Source: Streptomyces sp. Alt3 (GTDB taxonomy: Bacteria; Actinomycetota; Actinomycetes; Streptomycetales; Streptomycetaceae). From it: a stretch of DNA of 64,000 nucleotides. The stretch spans positions 4,030,001-4,094,000 of the forward strand of contig NZ_CP120983.1 of the NCBI RefSeq assembly GCF_030719215.1. The letters are read 5' to 3'. Of the stretch, positions 26,579-35,840 are shown piece by piece (position 1 is the first letter of the stretch; each line of letters opens with the position of its first letter). Below the pieces are notes generated by a model that did no database searches, was not told the DNA's origin, and saw nothing but the letters and a program-made list of their open reading frames with translations. A program made the position numbers and the translations under genes.

Positions 26579-28402
26579 TCAGCCCCGCACGGACACCGTC
26601 TCCCTCCGCCCCGCCGCGACACGCATCGGTTCCTGCTCACGTCGGAGCATCCGGAGGAACGGGCCGTCCTGTGCGGCCAGAGCGGCGTACGGACCCTGCT
26701 GCACCACCCGTCCTCCGTCCAGCACCAGAACCTCGTCGACCGCGTCGAGCCCGGCCAGCCGATGGGTGATCAGCACGGTCGTGCGCCCCTCGGTCGCGGC
26801 CAGCAGGTCGGCGGTCAGCGCGTCCGCCGTCTCCAGGTCGAGGTGCTCCGCGGGCTCGTCGAGCACGAGCACGGGGAAGTCGGCCAGGAGCGCACGGGCC
26901 AGTGCCAGCCGCTGCCGCTGTCCGCCGGACAGCCGGGCCCCGTGTTCGCCCACCAGCGTGTCGAGGCCGTCGGGCAGGGACAGGGTCCAGTCCAGCAGCC
27001 TGGCCGCGGCAAGGGCGTCCCGCAGTTGGGCATCGGTCGCACCGGGGCGGGCGAGCCGCAGGTTCTCACGGATGGAACTGTCGAAGACGTGTGCGTCCTG
27101 GGCGCACAGCCCGACGAAGGTCCGGACCGTGTCGCCGTCCAGCGCGGAGGCCTCCGTGCCGCCCAGACGGTACGTCCCCTCCCGGGCGTCCAGGAAGCGG
27201 AGCAGGACCTGCGCGAGCGTGGTCTTCCCCGAACCGGACGGCCCCACGACGGCGACCCGTTTGCCGGGGTCCAGTGTCAGATCGAGCGAGTGCAGCGCAT
27301 CGCGCTCCGCGCCCTCGTAACGGGCGGACAGCCCGCGTACGTCAAGCGGGAAGGGCGAGGCGGGCGCGTCGGCCGGCTCTGCCGGTTCCTCGACCTGCAC
27401 GGGGGCGTCCAGCACCTCGAAGACCCGCTCCGCGCTCCGCCCGACCCGCTGCCGGTACTGCACCGCGAGCGGCAGTCCTGTCACCGCCTCGAAGGCAGCG
27501 AGGGGAGTGAGGACGACCACTGCGAGCTCCACACCTGCCAGTCGGCCGTCGGACACCGCCGGCAACGCGAAGACCGCCGCACCCACGACGGTGAGCCCGC
27601 AGATCAGAGCCGAGAGCCCGCCGCCCAGCGCGGTCGCGGCCGCCGCGCGCGACGCGATCCGTGTGAGGACGCCGTCCGCCGTGCGCACCTGCCCCCTGCG
27701 GTCGGGCAGCGCACCGGCGACGGTGAGCTCGGCCGTGCCGCCGAGGAGATCGGCGACCCGGACGGCCAGCGCGGACCGGGCGGGTGCCAGCCGGCGCTCG
27801 GCGCGGCGGGCGCAGAGCCCGCTGAGCCACGGCACTCCCACGCCGGCGAGGAGCAGTCCGACGGCCAGGACCGCGCCCGCCTCCGGCAGCATCCAGCCGG
27901 TGAAGGCCACCGCCCCCGATCCGACCGCCAGCGCGGTTCCGGCCGGCAGCAGCCACCGCAGCCAGTAGTCCTGCAGTGCGTCCACATCGGAGACCAGCCG
28001 GGACAGCAGGTCGCCACGTCGCGTGGTCCGGAGACCGGCGGGCGCGACGCGTTCCAGGCCGCGGTACACGGCCACCCTGAGCTCGGCGAGCATCCTGAGC
28101 ACGGCGTCATGGGACACCAGCCGCTCCGCGTAGCGGAAGACGGCCCGGCCGATACCGAAGGCCCTGGTCGCGGTCACCGCGACCATCAGATACAGCACCG
28201 GGGGCTGCTCGGAGGCACGTGAGATCAGCCATCCGGAGACGGCCATGAGTCCGACGGACGACCCCACGGCGAGGCTGCCCAGCAGAAGGGCCAGTCCCAG
28301 CTTCCCGTGCTGGGAGCCGGCGGCCTCCCTGACCCGGGCGAGAACACGGCCACCGGCCCTGGGAGCGGTGTCCTGGAGCAGCGCAGGGACGTCATCGTCC
28401 AC
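26579..28402 (-). CDS. cydC: CydC half of the CydDC thiol-reductant ABC exporter
   Basis: The 607-codon frame has six transmembrane helices and an ATPase domain with GPSGSGKTT, LSGGQRQRLALARA and LVLDEPAEHLD. CydDC exports cysteine/glutathione and is needed to assemble cytochrome bd. In many streptomycetes CydD and CydC form one polypeptide of about 1,170 residues, and the preceding frames here fit that arrangement. The GTG at 28402 has GGGGGAG upstream and could act alone, but the upstream frame then runs 178 nt into this one. A missing base near 28405-28430 is the likelier story. Confidence 0.85.
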   Translation of the reverse strand: MDDDVPALLQDTAPRAGGRVLARVREAAGSQHGKLGLALLLGSLAVGSSVGLMAVSGWLISRASEQPPVLYLMVAVTATRAFGIGRAVFRYAERLVSHDAVLRMLAELRVAVYRGLERVAPAGLRTTRRGDLLSRLVSDVDALQDYWLRWLLPAGTALAVGSGAVAFTGWMLPEAGAVLAVGLLLAGVGVPWLSGLCARRAERRLAPARSALAVRVADLLGGTAELTVAGALPDRRGQVRTADGVLTRIASRAAAATALGGGLSALICGLTVVGAAVFALPAVSDGRLAGVELAVVVLTPLAAFEAVTGLPLAVQYRQRVGRSAERVFEVLDAPVQVEEPAEPADAPASPFPLDVRGLSARYEGAERDALHSLDLTLDPGKRVAVVGPSGSGKTTLAQVLLRFLDAREGTYRLGGTEASALDGDTVRTFVGLCAQDAHVFDSSIRENLRLARPGATDAQLRDALAAARLLDWTLSLPDGLDTLVGEHGARLSGGQRQRLALARALLADFPVLVLDEPAEHLDLETADALTADLLAATEGRTTVLITHRLAGLDAVDEVLVLDGGRVVQQGPYAALAAQDGPFLRMLRREQEPMRVAAGRRETVSVRG

Positions 28403-28486
28403 TGCCGGCTCCCCCTGCTCGGGCGCTCGCCGCCGTCCCCGACCTCGAGGACGGCATCCGCGGAGTCCGGGACACCCGAAGTGGTC

Positions 28487-30157
28487 CTACCGGCCGGGGT
28501 CTTCCCCTCGGGCAGCCCGCCCGGGCGCGGCTCCAGCGCCACCACCCGGTCCGCGACCGAGAGGAGTGCCTGGCCGGTGGACGACCAGCAGCACGGTGCG
28601 GCCCTCGGCCAGCCTGCGTACCGCGTCGACGATGCCCGCCTCCGACTCGCCGTCCAGACTCGCCGTCGGCTCGTCGAGCAGCAGCAGAGGCCGGTCGGCG
28701 AGGAAGGCCCTCGCCAGCGCGAGCCGCTGTCGCTGGCCCGCGGAGAGACCGGCACCGTCCTCACCGAGCTGTGTTCCGGCACCGTCCGGCAACGCGGCCA
28801 CGAAGTCGTTGGCCCCTGCCTCCCGCAGCGCGGCCATGACCGCCGCGTCGTCCGCGTCCGGACGGGCCAGCCGTACGTTGTCCGCGATCGTCCCGGCGAA
28901 GAGATGAGGCCGCTGCGGCACCCACGCGATCTGCTCGCGCCAGCGTTCCGGGGAGAGAGCGGAAAGATCGGTCCCGCCGACCCGTACCCGCCCCTCGTCC
29001 GGAACGGTGAACCCCAGCACCACGCTGAGCAGCGTGGACTTGCCGACTCCGCTGGGGCCGGTCAGGGCGACGGTCTCCCCGGGCTCGACCACGAGGGATG
29101 CGGCATCCAGCGAGGGCGCGGTCCGGCCCCGGTGCCGGACCGCCACGCTGTCCAGCTCCAGCCGCAGCTGCTGCGGCACGTCCTGGGAACCGCCGGCCAC
29201 GGGCTCGGTCTCCAGCACCGCGAAGATCTCCTCCGCGGCGGAGAGCCCTTCCGCGGCCGCGTGGTACTGGGCACCGACCTGACGGATCGGGAGGTAGGCC
29301 TCCGGCGCCAGGATGAGAACGACCAGCCCCGTGTACAGGTCGAGCTCTCCGTGGACGAGCCGCATTCCGATCGTCACCGCGACCAGTGCCACGGAGAGAG
29401 TCGCCAGCAACTCCAGCGCGAAGGAGGACAGGAAGGCGATCCGGAGGGTCTTCAGCGTGGCCTGGCGGTACTGCGAGGTGATGCTGCGGATCGATTCGGC
29501 CTGCGCCTTGGCCCGGCCGAAGACCTTCAGCGTGGGGAGCCCGGCCACCACATCGAGGAAGTGCCCGGAAAGCCGTGACAGCAGCTTCCACTGGCGGTCC
29601 ATCCGGGACTGGGTCGCCCACCCGATCAGAATCATGAAGAGCGGAATCAGCGGCAGAGTCACCACGATGATCGCCGCGGAGACCCAGTCCTCGGTGACGA
29701 TCCGGGCCAGGACCGCCACCGGGACGACGACCGCGAGCCCAAGCTGCGGGAGATAGCGCGAGAAGTAGTCGTCGAGGGCGTCGACACCCCGTGTGGCCAA
29801 TGCGATGAGCGACCCGGTGCGCTGCCCGCTCAGCCAGTCCGGGCCAAGCTCGGAGGCCCGCTCCATGAGCCGGCCACGGAGCTCGGACTTGACCGCGGCA
29901 CTCGCCCTGTACGCGGCCAGTTCGGTCAGCCAGGCCACTCCCGCCCGCCCCAGCGCGACGGCGGCGAGCAGGAGCAGCGGTGTGCGGAGCCCGGCGACGG
30001 ACAGCCCGTCCTCGAACCCGCCCACCACCACTTCGGCGACGAGCATCGCCTGGGCGATGACCAGAGCGGCTCCGACCAGCCCCAGGGCCACCACGGCCGC
30101 CAGGAAGAACCGGGTGGCCCGGGCGTACCGGAGGAGACGCGGGTCGATCGGTTTCAC
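28487..30157 (-). CDS. cydD: CydD half of the CydDC ABC exporter, frame broken near its 3' end
   Basis: The frame as read (556 codons) has the six-helix domain and an ATPase domain with GPSGVGKST, LSAGQRQRLALARA and LLLLDEPTASLD. After LLVVHRP the frame fails. Dropping one base at GCCTGGC (28568-28574) gives HRPALLSVADRVVALEP and a 50-residue linker leading to CydC. The gene therefore probably spans 26579-30157 as one cydDC fusion. The GTG start lies inside a perfect parS core. It follows cydB by 44 bp in the cydA-cydB-cydDC operon. Confidence 0.85.
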   Translation of the reverse strand: MKPIDPRLLRYARATRFFLAAVVALGLVGAALVIAQAMLVAEVVVGGFEDGLSVAGLRTPLLLLAAVALGRAGVAWLTELAAYRASAAVKSELRGRLMERASELGPDWLSGQRTGSLIALATRGVDALDDYFSRYLPQLGLAVVVPVAVLARIVTEDWVSAAIIVVTLPLIPLFMILIGWATQSRMDRQWKLLSRLSGHFLDVVAGLPTLKVFGRAKAQAESIRSITSQYRQATLKTLRIAFLSSFALELLATLSVALVAVTIGMRLVHGELDLYTGLVVLILAPEAYLPIRQVGAQYHAAAEGLSAAEEIFAVLETEPVAGGSQDVPQQLRLELDSVAVRHRGRTAPSLDAASLVVEPGETVALTGPSGVGKSTLLSVVLGFTVPDEGRVRVGGTDLSALSPERWREQIAWVPQRPHLFAGTIADNVRLARPDADDAAVMAALREAGANDFVAALPDGAGTQLGEDGAGLSAGQRQRLALARAFLADRPLLLLDEPTASLDGESEAGIVDAVRRLAEGRTVLLVVHRPGTPLGRGPGGGAGAAPGRAARGEDPGR

Positions 30158-30165
30158 GTGAAACA
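30150..30165. other. parS site over the cydD start codon
   Basis: GGTTTCACGTGAAACA holds the perfect 14-bp parS core (30151-30164), and the cydD GTG (30157-30155) is within it. ParB spreading from here would cover the cydB-cydD junction. Confidence 0.85.
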
Positions 30166-30201
30166 GCTCCCCAGTGAGCTCATGTCATTGACTCGGCCGG
30201 T

Positions 30202-31203
30202 TCAGTGCGCGTCGGCGATGTGATGCGTACCGATGCGCTTCCGGAACACCCAGTACGTCCAGCCCTGGTACAGCAGCACCACCGGAGTGGCGATCCCCGC
30301 GCACCAGGTCATGATCTTGAGGGTGTAGGGACTCGACGATGCGTTGGAGACGGTCAGGTTCCAGGCGTCGCTCAGCGAGGACGGCATGACGTTCGGGAAG
30401 AGCGTCAGGAAGAGCATCGCGACGGCTGCGGCGATGGTCACTCCGGAGAACGCGAAGGACCAGCCCTCGCGGCCCGCCGAAACGGCAGCGATGGCCAGGA
30501 CCAGCGACACCACGGCGATGATCATCGCGACCAGGCTCCGGACGTTGCCGTTGTCCGCCTGGGTCCATACGAGGAAGCCCAGCGCGAGCACTGCGGTGGC
30601 CAGACCCAGCTTCACGGCCAGCCCTCGGGCCCGGGCCCTGATGTCCCCGACGGTCTTGAGCGCGGCGAACACCGCCCCGTGGAAGGTGAAGAGGGACAGC
30701 GTCACCAGCCCGCCCAGGATGGCGTACGGGTTGAGCAGGTCCCAGAGGTTGCCGACGTACTCCATGTCGGCGTCGATCTTCACGCCGCGGACGATGTTCC
30801 CGAAGGCCACGCCCCAGAGGACGGCCGGGATCAGCGAGGTCCAGAAGATCGCGTGCTCCCAGTTGGCCTGCCAGCGCTCCTCGGGCCGCTTCGCCCTGTA
30901 CTCGAACGCCACCCCGCGCACGATCAGACAGAGCAGAATGACCAGCAGGGGCAGGTAGAAACCGGAGAACAGGGTGGCGTACCACTCGGGGAAGGCCGCG
31001 AAGGTCGCCCCGCCCGCGCTGAGCAGCCACACCTCGTTCCCGTCCCAGACGGGCCCGATCGTGTTGATCAGGACCCGGCGCTCCTTGCGGTCCCGGGCCA
31101 GCAGCTTGGTGAGGACCCCGATTCCGAAGTCGAATCCCTCCAGGAAGAAGTAGCCGGTCCACAGGACGGCTATGAGCACGAACCAGACGTCGTGGAGTTC
31201 CAT
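30202..31203 (-). CDS. cydB: cytochrome d ubiquinol oxidase subunit II
   Basis: The 333-residue membrane protein has the expected eight to nine helices and family sequences ELHDVWFVLI, FFLEGFDFGIG and GPVWDGNEVWL. CydB is the structural partner of CydA in the high-affinity bd oxidase, which reduces O2 to water at low oxygen without pumping protons. It follows cydA by 19 bp. The length is typical. Confidence 0.96.
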   Translation of the reverse strand: MELHDVWFVLIAVLWTGYFFLEGFDFGIGVLTKLLARDRKERRVLINTIGPVWDGNEVWLLSAGGATFAAFPEWYATLFSGFYLPLLVILLCLIVRGVAFEYRAKRPEERWQANWEHAIFWTSLIPAVLWGVAFGNIVRGVKIDADMEYVGNLWDLLNPYAILGGLVTLSLFTFHGAVFAALKTVGDIRARARGLAVKLGLATAVLALGFLVWTQADNGNVRSLVAMIIAVVSLVLAIAAVSAGREGWSFAFSGVTIAAAVAMLFLTLFPNVMPSSLSDAWNLTVSNASSSPYTLKIMTWCAGIATPVVLLYQGWTYWVFRKRIGTHHIADAH

Positions 31204-31222
31204 CTCTCAGCTCCGCTTGATC

Positions 31223-32731
31223 TCAGTAGGAGAAGGCCATCGGCCGGTCGGCGTCCTGGTCGTGGCCGCCGATCCGGGTGGGCGGGTTGAGGTCGGCCTC
31301 GGTGAGCTCGGGCGGTCCGGCCTTGACGTACTTCAGGAGGAGCTTGACCTCGATGACGGCGAGCACCGCGTAGAGCGCGGTGAAACCGATCATGGAGGTG
31401 AGGATCTCCCCCTGCGAAACCCCCGGGGAGACGGCGTCGCGGGTCTGGAACACCCCGTACACCACCCAGGGCTGCCGCCCCATCTCGGTGAAGATCCAGC
31501 CCCAGGAATTGGCGATCAAGGGGAAGAGCATGGTCCAGAGGGCTGTGATCCAGTACAGCTTGGCGAGCTTCGGGCTGAGCGCCTTGTTCCTGAACAGGAC
31601 CAGGTTCGGCACCTCGTCCTCGCCGGTGCGCAGCGCCGGAGGCAGCAGGAACTTCCGCCGCGTCAGCCAAAGCCCGAGCAGACCGAGCCCGAACGACGCC
31701 ATGCCGAAGCCGATCATCCAGCGGAAGCTCCAGAAGGCGACCGGGATGTTGGGCCGGTAGTCACCGGGGCCGTAGGTCTCCTGCAGTTCCTTGTTGATGT
31801 CGTTGATGCCAGGAACGTAGGAGGTGAAGGTGTTGTCCGCGAGGAACGAGAGCACTCCGGGGATGGAGACCTCGACGTCGTTGTGCCCCTCGGCGACATC
31901 ACCGACGGCGAAGAGCGAGAAGGGGGCACCGTCCTCGCCCTCCCACAGCGCCTCCGCCGCAGCCATCTTCATCGGCTGCTGCTTGAACATCACCTTGCCG
32001 AGGGTGTCTCCGCTGACGGCGGTGAGCATCCCCGCCGCCACCACCGTGACCAGCCCGACCCGCAGTGAGGTGCGCATCACCCGGATGTGCTTCTTGCGGG
32101 CCAGATGGAAGGCGGAGATGCCGACCATGAAGGCACCGCCGACGAGAAAGGCCGCCGTGATGGTGTGGAAGAACTGGGTGAGCGCGGTGTCCTGGGTGAG
32201 CACCTTCCAGAAGTCGGTGAGCTCGGCACGGCCGCGTTCCTCGTTGATCCGGTAGCCGACCGGGTGCTGCATCCAGGAATTGGCGGCCAGGATGAAGAAG
32301 GTCGAGAGGATCGTGCCGATGGACACCATCCATATGCAGGCGAGATGGATCTTCTTCGGCAGCTTGTCCCAGCCGAAGATCCACAGCCCGATGAAGGTGG
32401 ACTCGAAGAAGAAGGCGATCAGAGCCTCGAAGGCGAGCGGAGCGCCGAAGACGTCACCGACGAACCGCGAGTAGTCGGACCAGTTCATCCCGAACTGGAA
32501 CTCCTGGACGATGCCCGTGACCACACCCATGGCGATGTTGATCAGAAAGAGCTTGCCCCAGAACTTGGTCGCCCTGAGGTACTTCTCGTTGTCCGTGCGC
32601 ACCCAGGCGGTCTGCAGGCCGGCGGTGAGCGCGGCGAGAGAGATCGTCAGAGGGACGAACAGGAAGTGGTAGACGGTGGTGATGCCGAACTGCCATCGCG
32701 CCAGAGTCTCTGGTGCCAGAGCCAGGTCCAC
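31223..32731 (-). CDS. cydA: cytochrome ubiquinol oxidase subunit I
   Basis: The 502-residue integral membrane protein carries the three haems of cytochrome bd. It shows LARWQFGITTVYHFLFVPLTI (N-terminal helix with haem histidine) in two parts, GMNWSDYSRFVGD and the invariant GRQPW (EMGRQPWVVYG). The quinol-binding Q-loop is of the short type. The GTG at 32731 has AAGGAG seven bases upstream. A Rex operator lies about 85 bp before the start, so the operon should be derepressed when NADH/NAD+ rises under oxygen limitation. Confidence 0.96.
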   Translation of the reverse strand: MDLALAPETLARWQFGITTVYHFLFVPLTISLAALTAGLQTAWVRTDNEKYLRATKFWGKLFLINIAMGVVTGIVQEFQFGMNWSDYSRFVGDVFGAPLAFEALIAFFFESTFIGLWIFGWDKLPKKIHLACIWMVSIGTILSTFFILAANSWMQHPVGYRINEERGRAELTDFWKVLTQDTALTQFFHTITAAFLVGGAFMVGISAFHLARKKHIRVMRTSLRVGLVTVVAAGMLTAVSGDTLGKVMFKQQPMKMAAAEALWEGEDGAPFSLFAVGDVAEGHNDVEVSIPGVLSFLADNTFTSYVPGINDINKELQETYGPGDYRPNIPVAFWSFRWMIGFGMASFGLGLLGLWLTRRKFLLPPALRTGEDEVPNLVLFRNKALSPKLAKLYWITALWTMLFPLIANSWGWIFTEMGRQPWVVYGVFQTRDAVSPGVSQGEILTSMIGFTALYAVLAVIEVKLLLKYVKAGPPELTEADLNPPTRIGGHDQDADRPMAFSY

Positions 32732-32814
32732 GACTCTTCTCCTTACGTCGCCGTGATCACAGCCGCGGGACGCCCGGTCGAACCACCCGATCACGGGAGG
32801 AAACGGGGCTCGCT

Positions 32815-32838
32815 TGTGAACGCGTTCACATTCACAAG
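32815..32838 (-). promoter_or_regulatory. Rex operator of the cyd operon
   Basis: TGTGAACGCGTTCACA (32815-32830) is a perfect 16-bp palindrome matching the known Rex operator. A second half TTCACAAG (32831-32838) pairs with CTTGTGAA (32813-32820), giving nested sites. Rex represses cydABCD at low NADH/NAD+ in S. coelicolor. The remainder of 32732-32994 holds GC-rich leader and no gene. Confidence 0.92.
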
Positions 32839-32994
32839 CATTATGGCGCACATGTCTTCGAAGCCATCGGGTGGGGGGTGGTTTCCGGCCGACCGGGCCG
32901 ACTCGACCGAAACCAGGCCGACCCCGCCCACCCGGCCGAAACCGGACAACCTCTCCGACACGGATCCGGCAGGCGGCCGGCGGCGGGAACAGCA

Positions 32995-33031
32995 GTGGCC
33001 CCGCACCTCGGCAATCGAGGTGCGGGGCCAC
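32995..33031 (-). terminator. hisC terminator
   Basis: GTGGCCCCGCACCTCG (32995-33010) pairs perfectly with 33016-33031 around a 5-nt loop. It lies 29 nt beyond the hisC stop and also separates hisC from the cyd promoter. Confidence 0.85.
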
Positions 33032-33059
33032 CGGAAGGGGCCGCGGTACGGCCTCGCGG

Positions 33060-34139
33060 CTACAGCTCCTGCCGGAAGGACTTCGCGACCTTGAGGAACA
33101 CGTCGTTGGCCTCGGCCTCCCCGATCGTGACCCGCACACCCTCACCGGCGAACGGCCGCACGACCACACCCGCGCGCTCGCAGACGCCGGCGAAGTCGAG
33201 CGTCCGCTCCCCGAGCCTCAGCCAGACGAAGTTCGCCTGGGACTCCGGGACGGTCCAGCCCTGCCGCACGAGCCCGTCGTACACCCGGGCCCTCTCGCCG
33301 ACCAGCGATCCGACCCGCCCCAGCAGCTCGTCCTCGGCGCGGAGGGACGCCACGGCGGCGTCCTGGGCGACCTGACTGACGCCGAAGGGGACGGCTGTCT
33401 TGCGCAGCGCCGCCGCCACGGGCTCGTGCGCCACCGCGAAACCGACCCGCAGGCCCGCGAGGCCGTACGCCTTGGAGAAGGTCCGGAGCACCGCGACATT
33501 GGGCCGGTCCCGGTAGATCTCGATGCCGTCGGGCACGTCGGCGTCCCGGATGAACTCCCTGTACGCCTCGTCGAGCACGACCAGGACATCGTCCGGAACA
33601 CGGTCCAGGAACCGTTCCAGCTCCACCCGGCGCACCACCGTGCCGGTCGGATTGTTCGGGTTGCAGACGAAGATCATCCGCGTCCGGTCGGTGACCGCGT
33701 CGGCCATGGCGTCGAGATCGTGCACCTCACCGCTGGTCAGCGGCACCTTGACCGAGGTCGCACCACTGATCTGCGTGATGATCGGGTACGCCTCGAACGA
33801 GCGCCAGGCGTAGATGACCTCGTCACCCGGGCCCGAAGTGGCCTGGAGCAGCTGCTGGGCGACACCGACCGATCCCGTGCCGGTGGCCAGATGGGAGACC
33901 GGCACCCCGAACCGGTCGGCCAGCTCGTTCATCAGACCGGTGCAGGCCATGTCCGGGTACCTGTTGAAGGCGGCGGCCGCGGAGAGCACCGATTCCATGA
34001 CACCGGGCAGCGGGGGATACGGGTTCTCGTTGGAGGACAGCTTGAAGGCCACCGGTCCGTCCGCGGACGCCGGCTTGCCCGGCACATACGCAGGGACGCC
34101 GTCCAGCTCGGCGCGCAGCTTGGGGCTCGTCTCGCTCAC
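33060..34139 (-). CDS. hisC: histidinol-phosphate aminotransferase (HisC-like)
   Basis: The 359-residue PLP enzyme has SSNENPYPP, CNPNNPTGT, VLDEAYREF and the PLP lysine in TFSKAYGLAGLRVG. It converts imidazole acetol phosphate to histidinol phosphate, or acts as an aromatic aminotransferase; the annotation as Pat-type is possible because it lies outside a his operon. The GTG at 34139 has GAGGAGGA ahead and begins SETSPKLR. It is divergent from the LacI regulator. Confidence 0.9.
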   Translation of the reverse strand: MSETSPKLRAELDGVPAYVPGKPASADGPVAFKLSSNENPYPPLPGVMESVLSAAAAFNRYPDMACTGLMNELADRFGVPVSHLATGTGSVGVAQQLLQATSGPGDEVIYAWRSFEAYPIITQISGATSVKVPLTSGEVHDLDAMADAVTDRTRMIFVCNPNNPTGTVVRRVELERFLDRVPDDVLVVLDEAYREFIRDADVPDGIEIYRDRPNVAVLRTFSKAYGLAGLRVGFAVAHEPVAAALRKTAVPFGVSQVAQDAAVASLRAEDELLGRVGSLVGERARVYDGLVRQGWTVPESQANFVWLRLGERTLDFAGVCERAGVVVRPFAGEGVRVTIGEAEANDVFLKVAKSFRQEL

Positions 34140-34553
34140 CGCAGGTCCTCCTCGACCATCCGTACACATCAATACTGCTCACCATATGAGGATTGGGCAC
34201 CTGTGCGAACGGCCCGGATCCGAAATCGTCCCCTCCGGACGGAAACGGTGGCCGCGCACCGCCCCGGCCGACTTCGGCAGGACTTCGGGAGGGGGGAGCG
34301 TCGCGCATCGCCCCGTGCGCCGGTCGCGCACTCCGTGGCGCGCATCCCTCGAACAGGTGAGTTGAGACCGCTTCGAGACATGCAGCATTCAGCAGGTACA
34401 TGCGCGTCGATGCATGACACATTAATCCTGACGCCATCAACACCCGTGATTTACAAGGCATTTAAGCGTCTATGATCATGCAGAAACGTGCCTGCCGACG
34501 TAGGCATATGCGACCGGCTCAACCCGGCGTCGGACCCCTACTATCGGCTCGCC
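34140..34553. promoter_or_regulatory. divergent hisC/lacI control region
   Basis: This 414-bp gap is locally AT-rich around 34420-34480. It contains an 18-bp inverted repeat TGCCTGCCGACGTAGGCA (34489-34506) and palindromes ATGATCAT (34472-34479) and GCATATGC (34503-34510). TACTAT (34539-34544) is a plausible -10 for the lacI-type gene. The inverted repeat is a candidate LacI-family operator. Confidence 0.45.
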
Positions 34554-35666
34554 ATGACAGCAGCAGGGAAGCACCAGGTGAGCCGGACAGAGACGCCCCG
34601 GCGCAGCGGCCGACAGGCACGGGCGGGGATCCGGGACGTGGCCGCGGCGGCCGGAGTCTCCATCACGACCGTTTCCGACGCGCTCAACGGCAAGGGCAGG
34701 CTCCCGGACGCCACCCGCCGGCATGTCCGCGAGGTCGCCGAGCGGCTGGGCTACCGCCCGTCCGCGGCGGCCCGGACCCTCCGCACGGGCAAGTCCGGGC
34801 TCATCGGCCTGACCGTGACCACGTACGGGGATGAACCTTTCACCTTCACCGAGTTCGCGTACTTCGCGGAGATGGCGAGAGCCGCCACCTCGGCCGCGCT
34901 CGCCCGCGGCTACGCCCTCGTGATCCTTCCCGCCACGTCACGCCACGACGTCTGGTCGAACGTCGCACTCGACGGCACGGTCGTCATCGACCCCTCCGAC
35001 CAGGACCCGGTCGTCACCGAACTCGTACGCCAGGGCCTGCCCGTCGTCTCCGACGGACGCCCGGCGGGCACCCTGCCGGTCACCGCCTGGGTCGACAACG
35101 ATCACCGGGCGGCCGTACTCGACCTCCTGGACCATCTCGCGGCCGCGGGAGCCCGCCGCATCGGGCTGCTGACCGGCACGACCACCGACACGTACACCCG
35201 GCTCTCCACCACCGCCTACCTCCACTGGTGCGAGCGGGTCGGCCAGGACCCCGTCTACGAGTCCTACCCGGCTCACGACCCCTGCGCGGGAGCGGTGGCC
35301 GCCGACCGGCTCCTGGCCCGCCCGGACCGCCCTGACGCCGTCTACGGGCTCTTCGACCCCAACGGCACGGATCTGCTCGCCGCGGCACGCCGCTACGGCC
35401 TGCGGGTCCCGGAGGACCTCCTGCTCGTCTGCTGCAGCGAATCCACCGTGTACGCGTCGACCGAACCCCCCATCACCACGCTCTCGCTGAAGCCCCGCAG
35501 AATCGGCACAGCGGTCGTCCAGCTCCTCATCGACGCCATCGAAGGCGTCGAACACGACGGACCCGTGGAGCAGGTGATACCGACGGAGCTCATCGTCCGT
35601 ACGTCCTCGCAACGGCGTCCGCCGCGCACCACGGTCAGCGCTCCGCGATCCCCTGCCGGGGACTGA
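34554..35666 (+). CDS. LacI family transcriptional regulator
   Basis: The 370-residue protein has a LacI HTH (IRDVAAAAGVSITTVSDALNGKGRLPDATRRHV in two parts, about 25-60) and a periplasmic-binding-protein-like effector domain. Its ligand and targets are unknown; no sugar genes adjoin it. The ATG at 34554 would be leaderless from TACTAT; a GTG at 34578 with GGAAG upstream is an alternative. Autoregulation through the upstream inverted repeat is inferred. Confidence 0.88.
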   Translation: MTAAGKHQVSRTETPRRSGRQARAGIRDVAAAAGVSITTVSDALNGKGRLPDATRRHVREVAERLGYRPSAAARTLRTGKSGLIGLTVTTYGDEPFTFTEFAYFAEMARAATSAALARGYALVILPATSRHDVWSNVALDGTVVIDPSDQDPVVTELVRQGLPVVSDGRPAGTLPVTAWVDNDHRAAVLDLLDHLAAAGARRIGLLTGTTTDTYTRLSTTAYLHWCERVGQDPVYESYPAHDPCAGAVAADRLLARPDRPDAVYGLFDPNGTDLLAAARRYGLRVPEDLLLVCCSESTVYASTEPPITTLSLKPRRIGTAVVQLLIDAIEGVEHDGPVEQVIPTELIVRTSSQRRPPRTTVSAPRSPAGD

Positions 35667-35840
35667 TCGGATCAATTCGGACCAAACGGCCGATGAACCG
35701 GGTGTGCGCACGGATTCACCACCCCTGGTGCGTCACACAGAACGATCCGCATTCCTATGATGGGCGCACGACACCGCGGACCACCTCTACCAGGCAGGGA
35801 CCGTCAGGTGTACGGAGGCGCGACGGTGGTGGAGGGGTCG

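Noticed and set aside
26405..28222. 605-codon frame opposite cydC
   Set aside because: It is the mirror of CydC and resembles no protein family.
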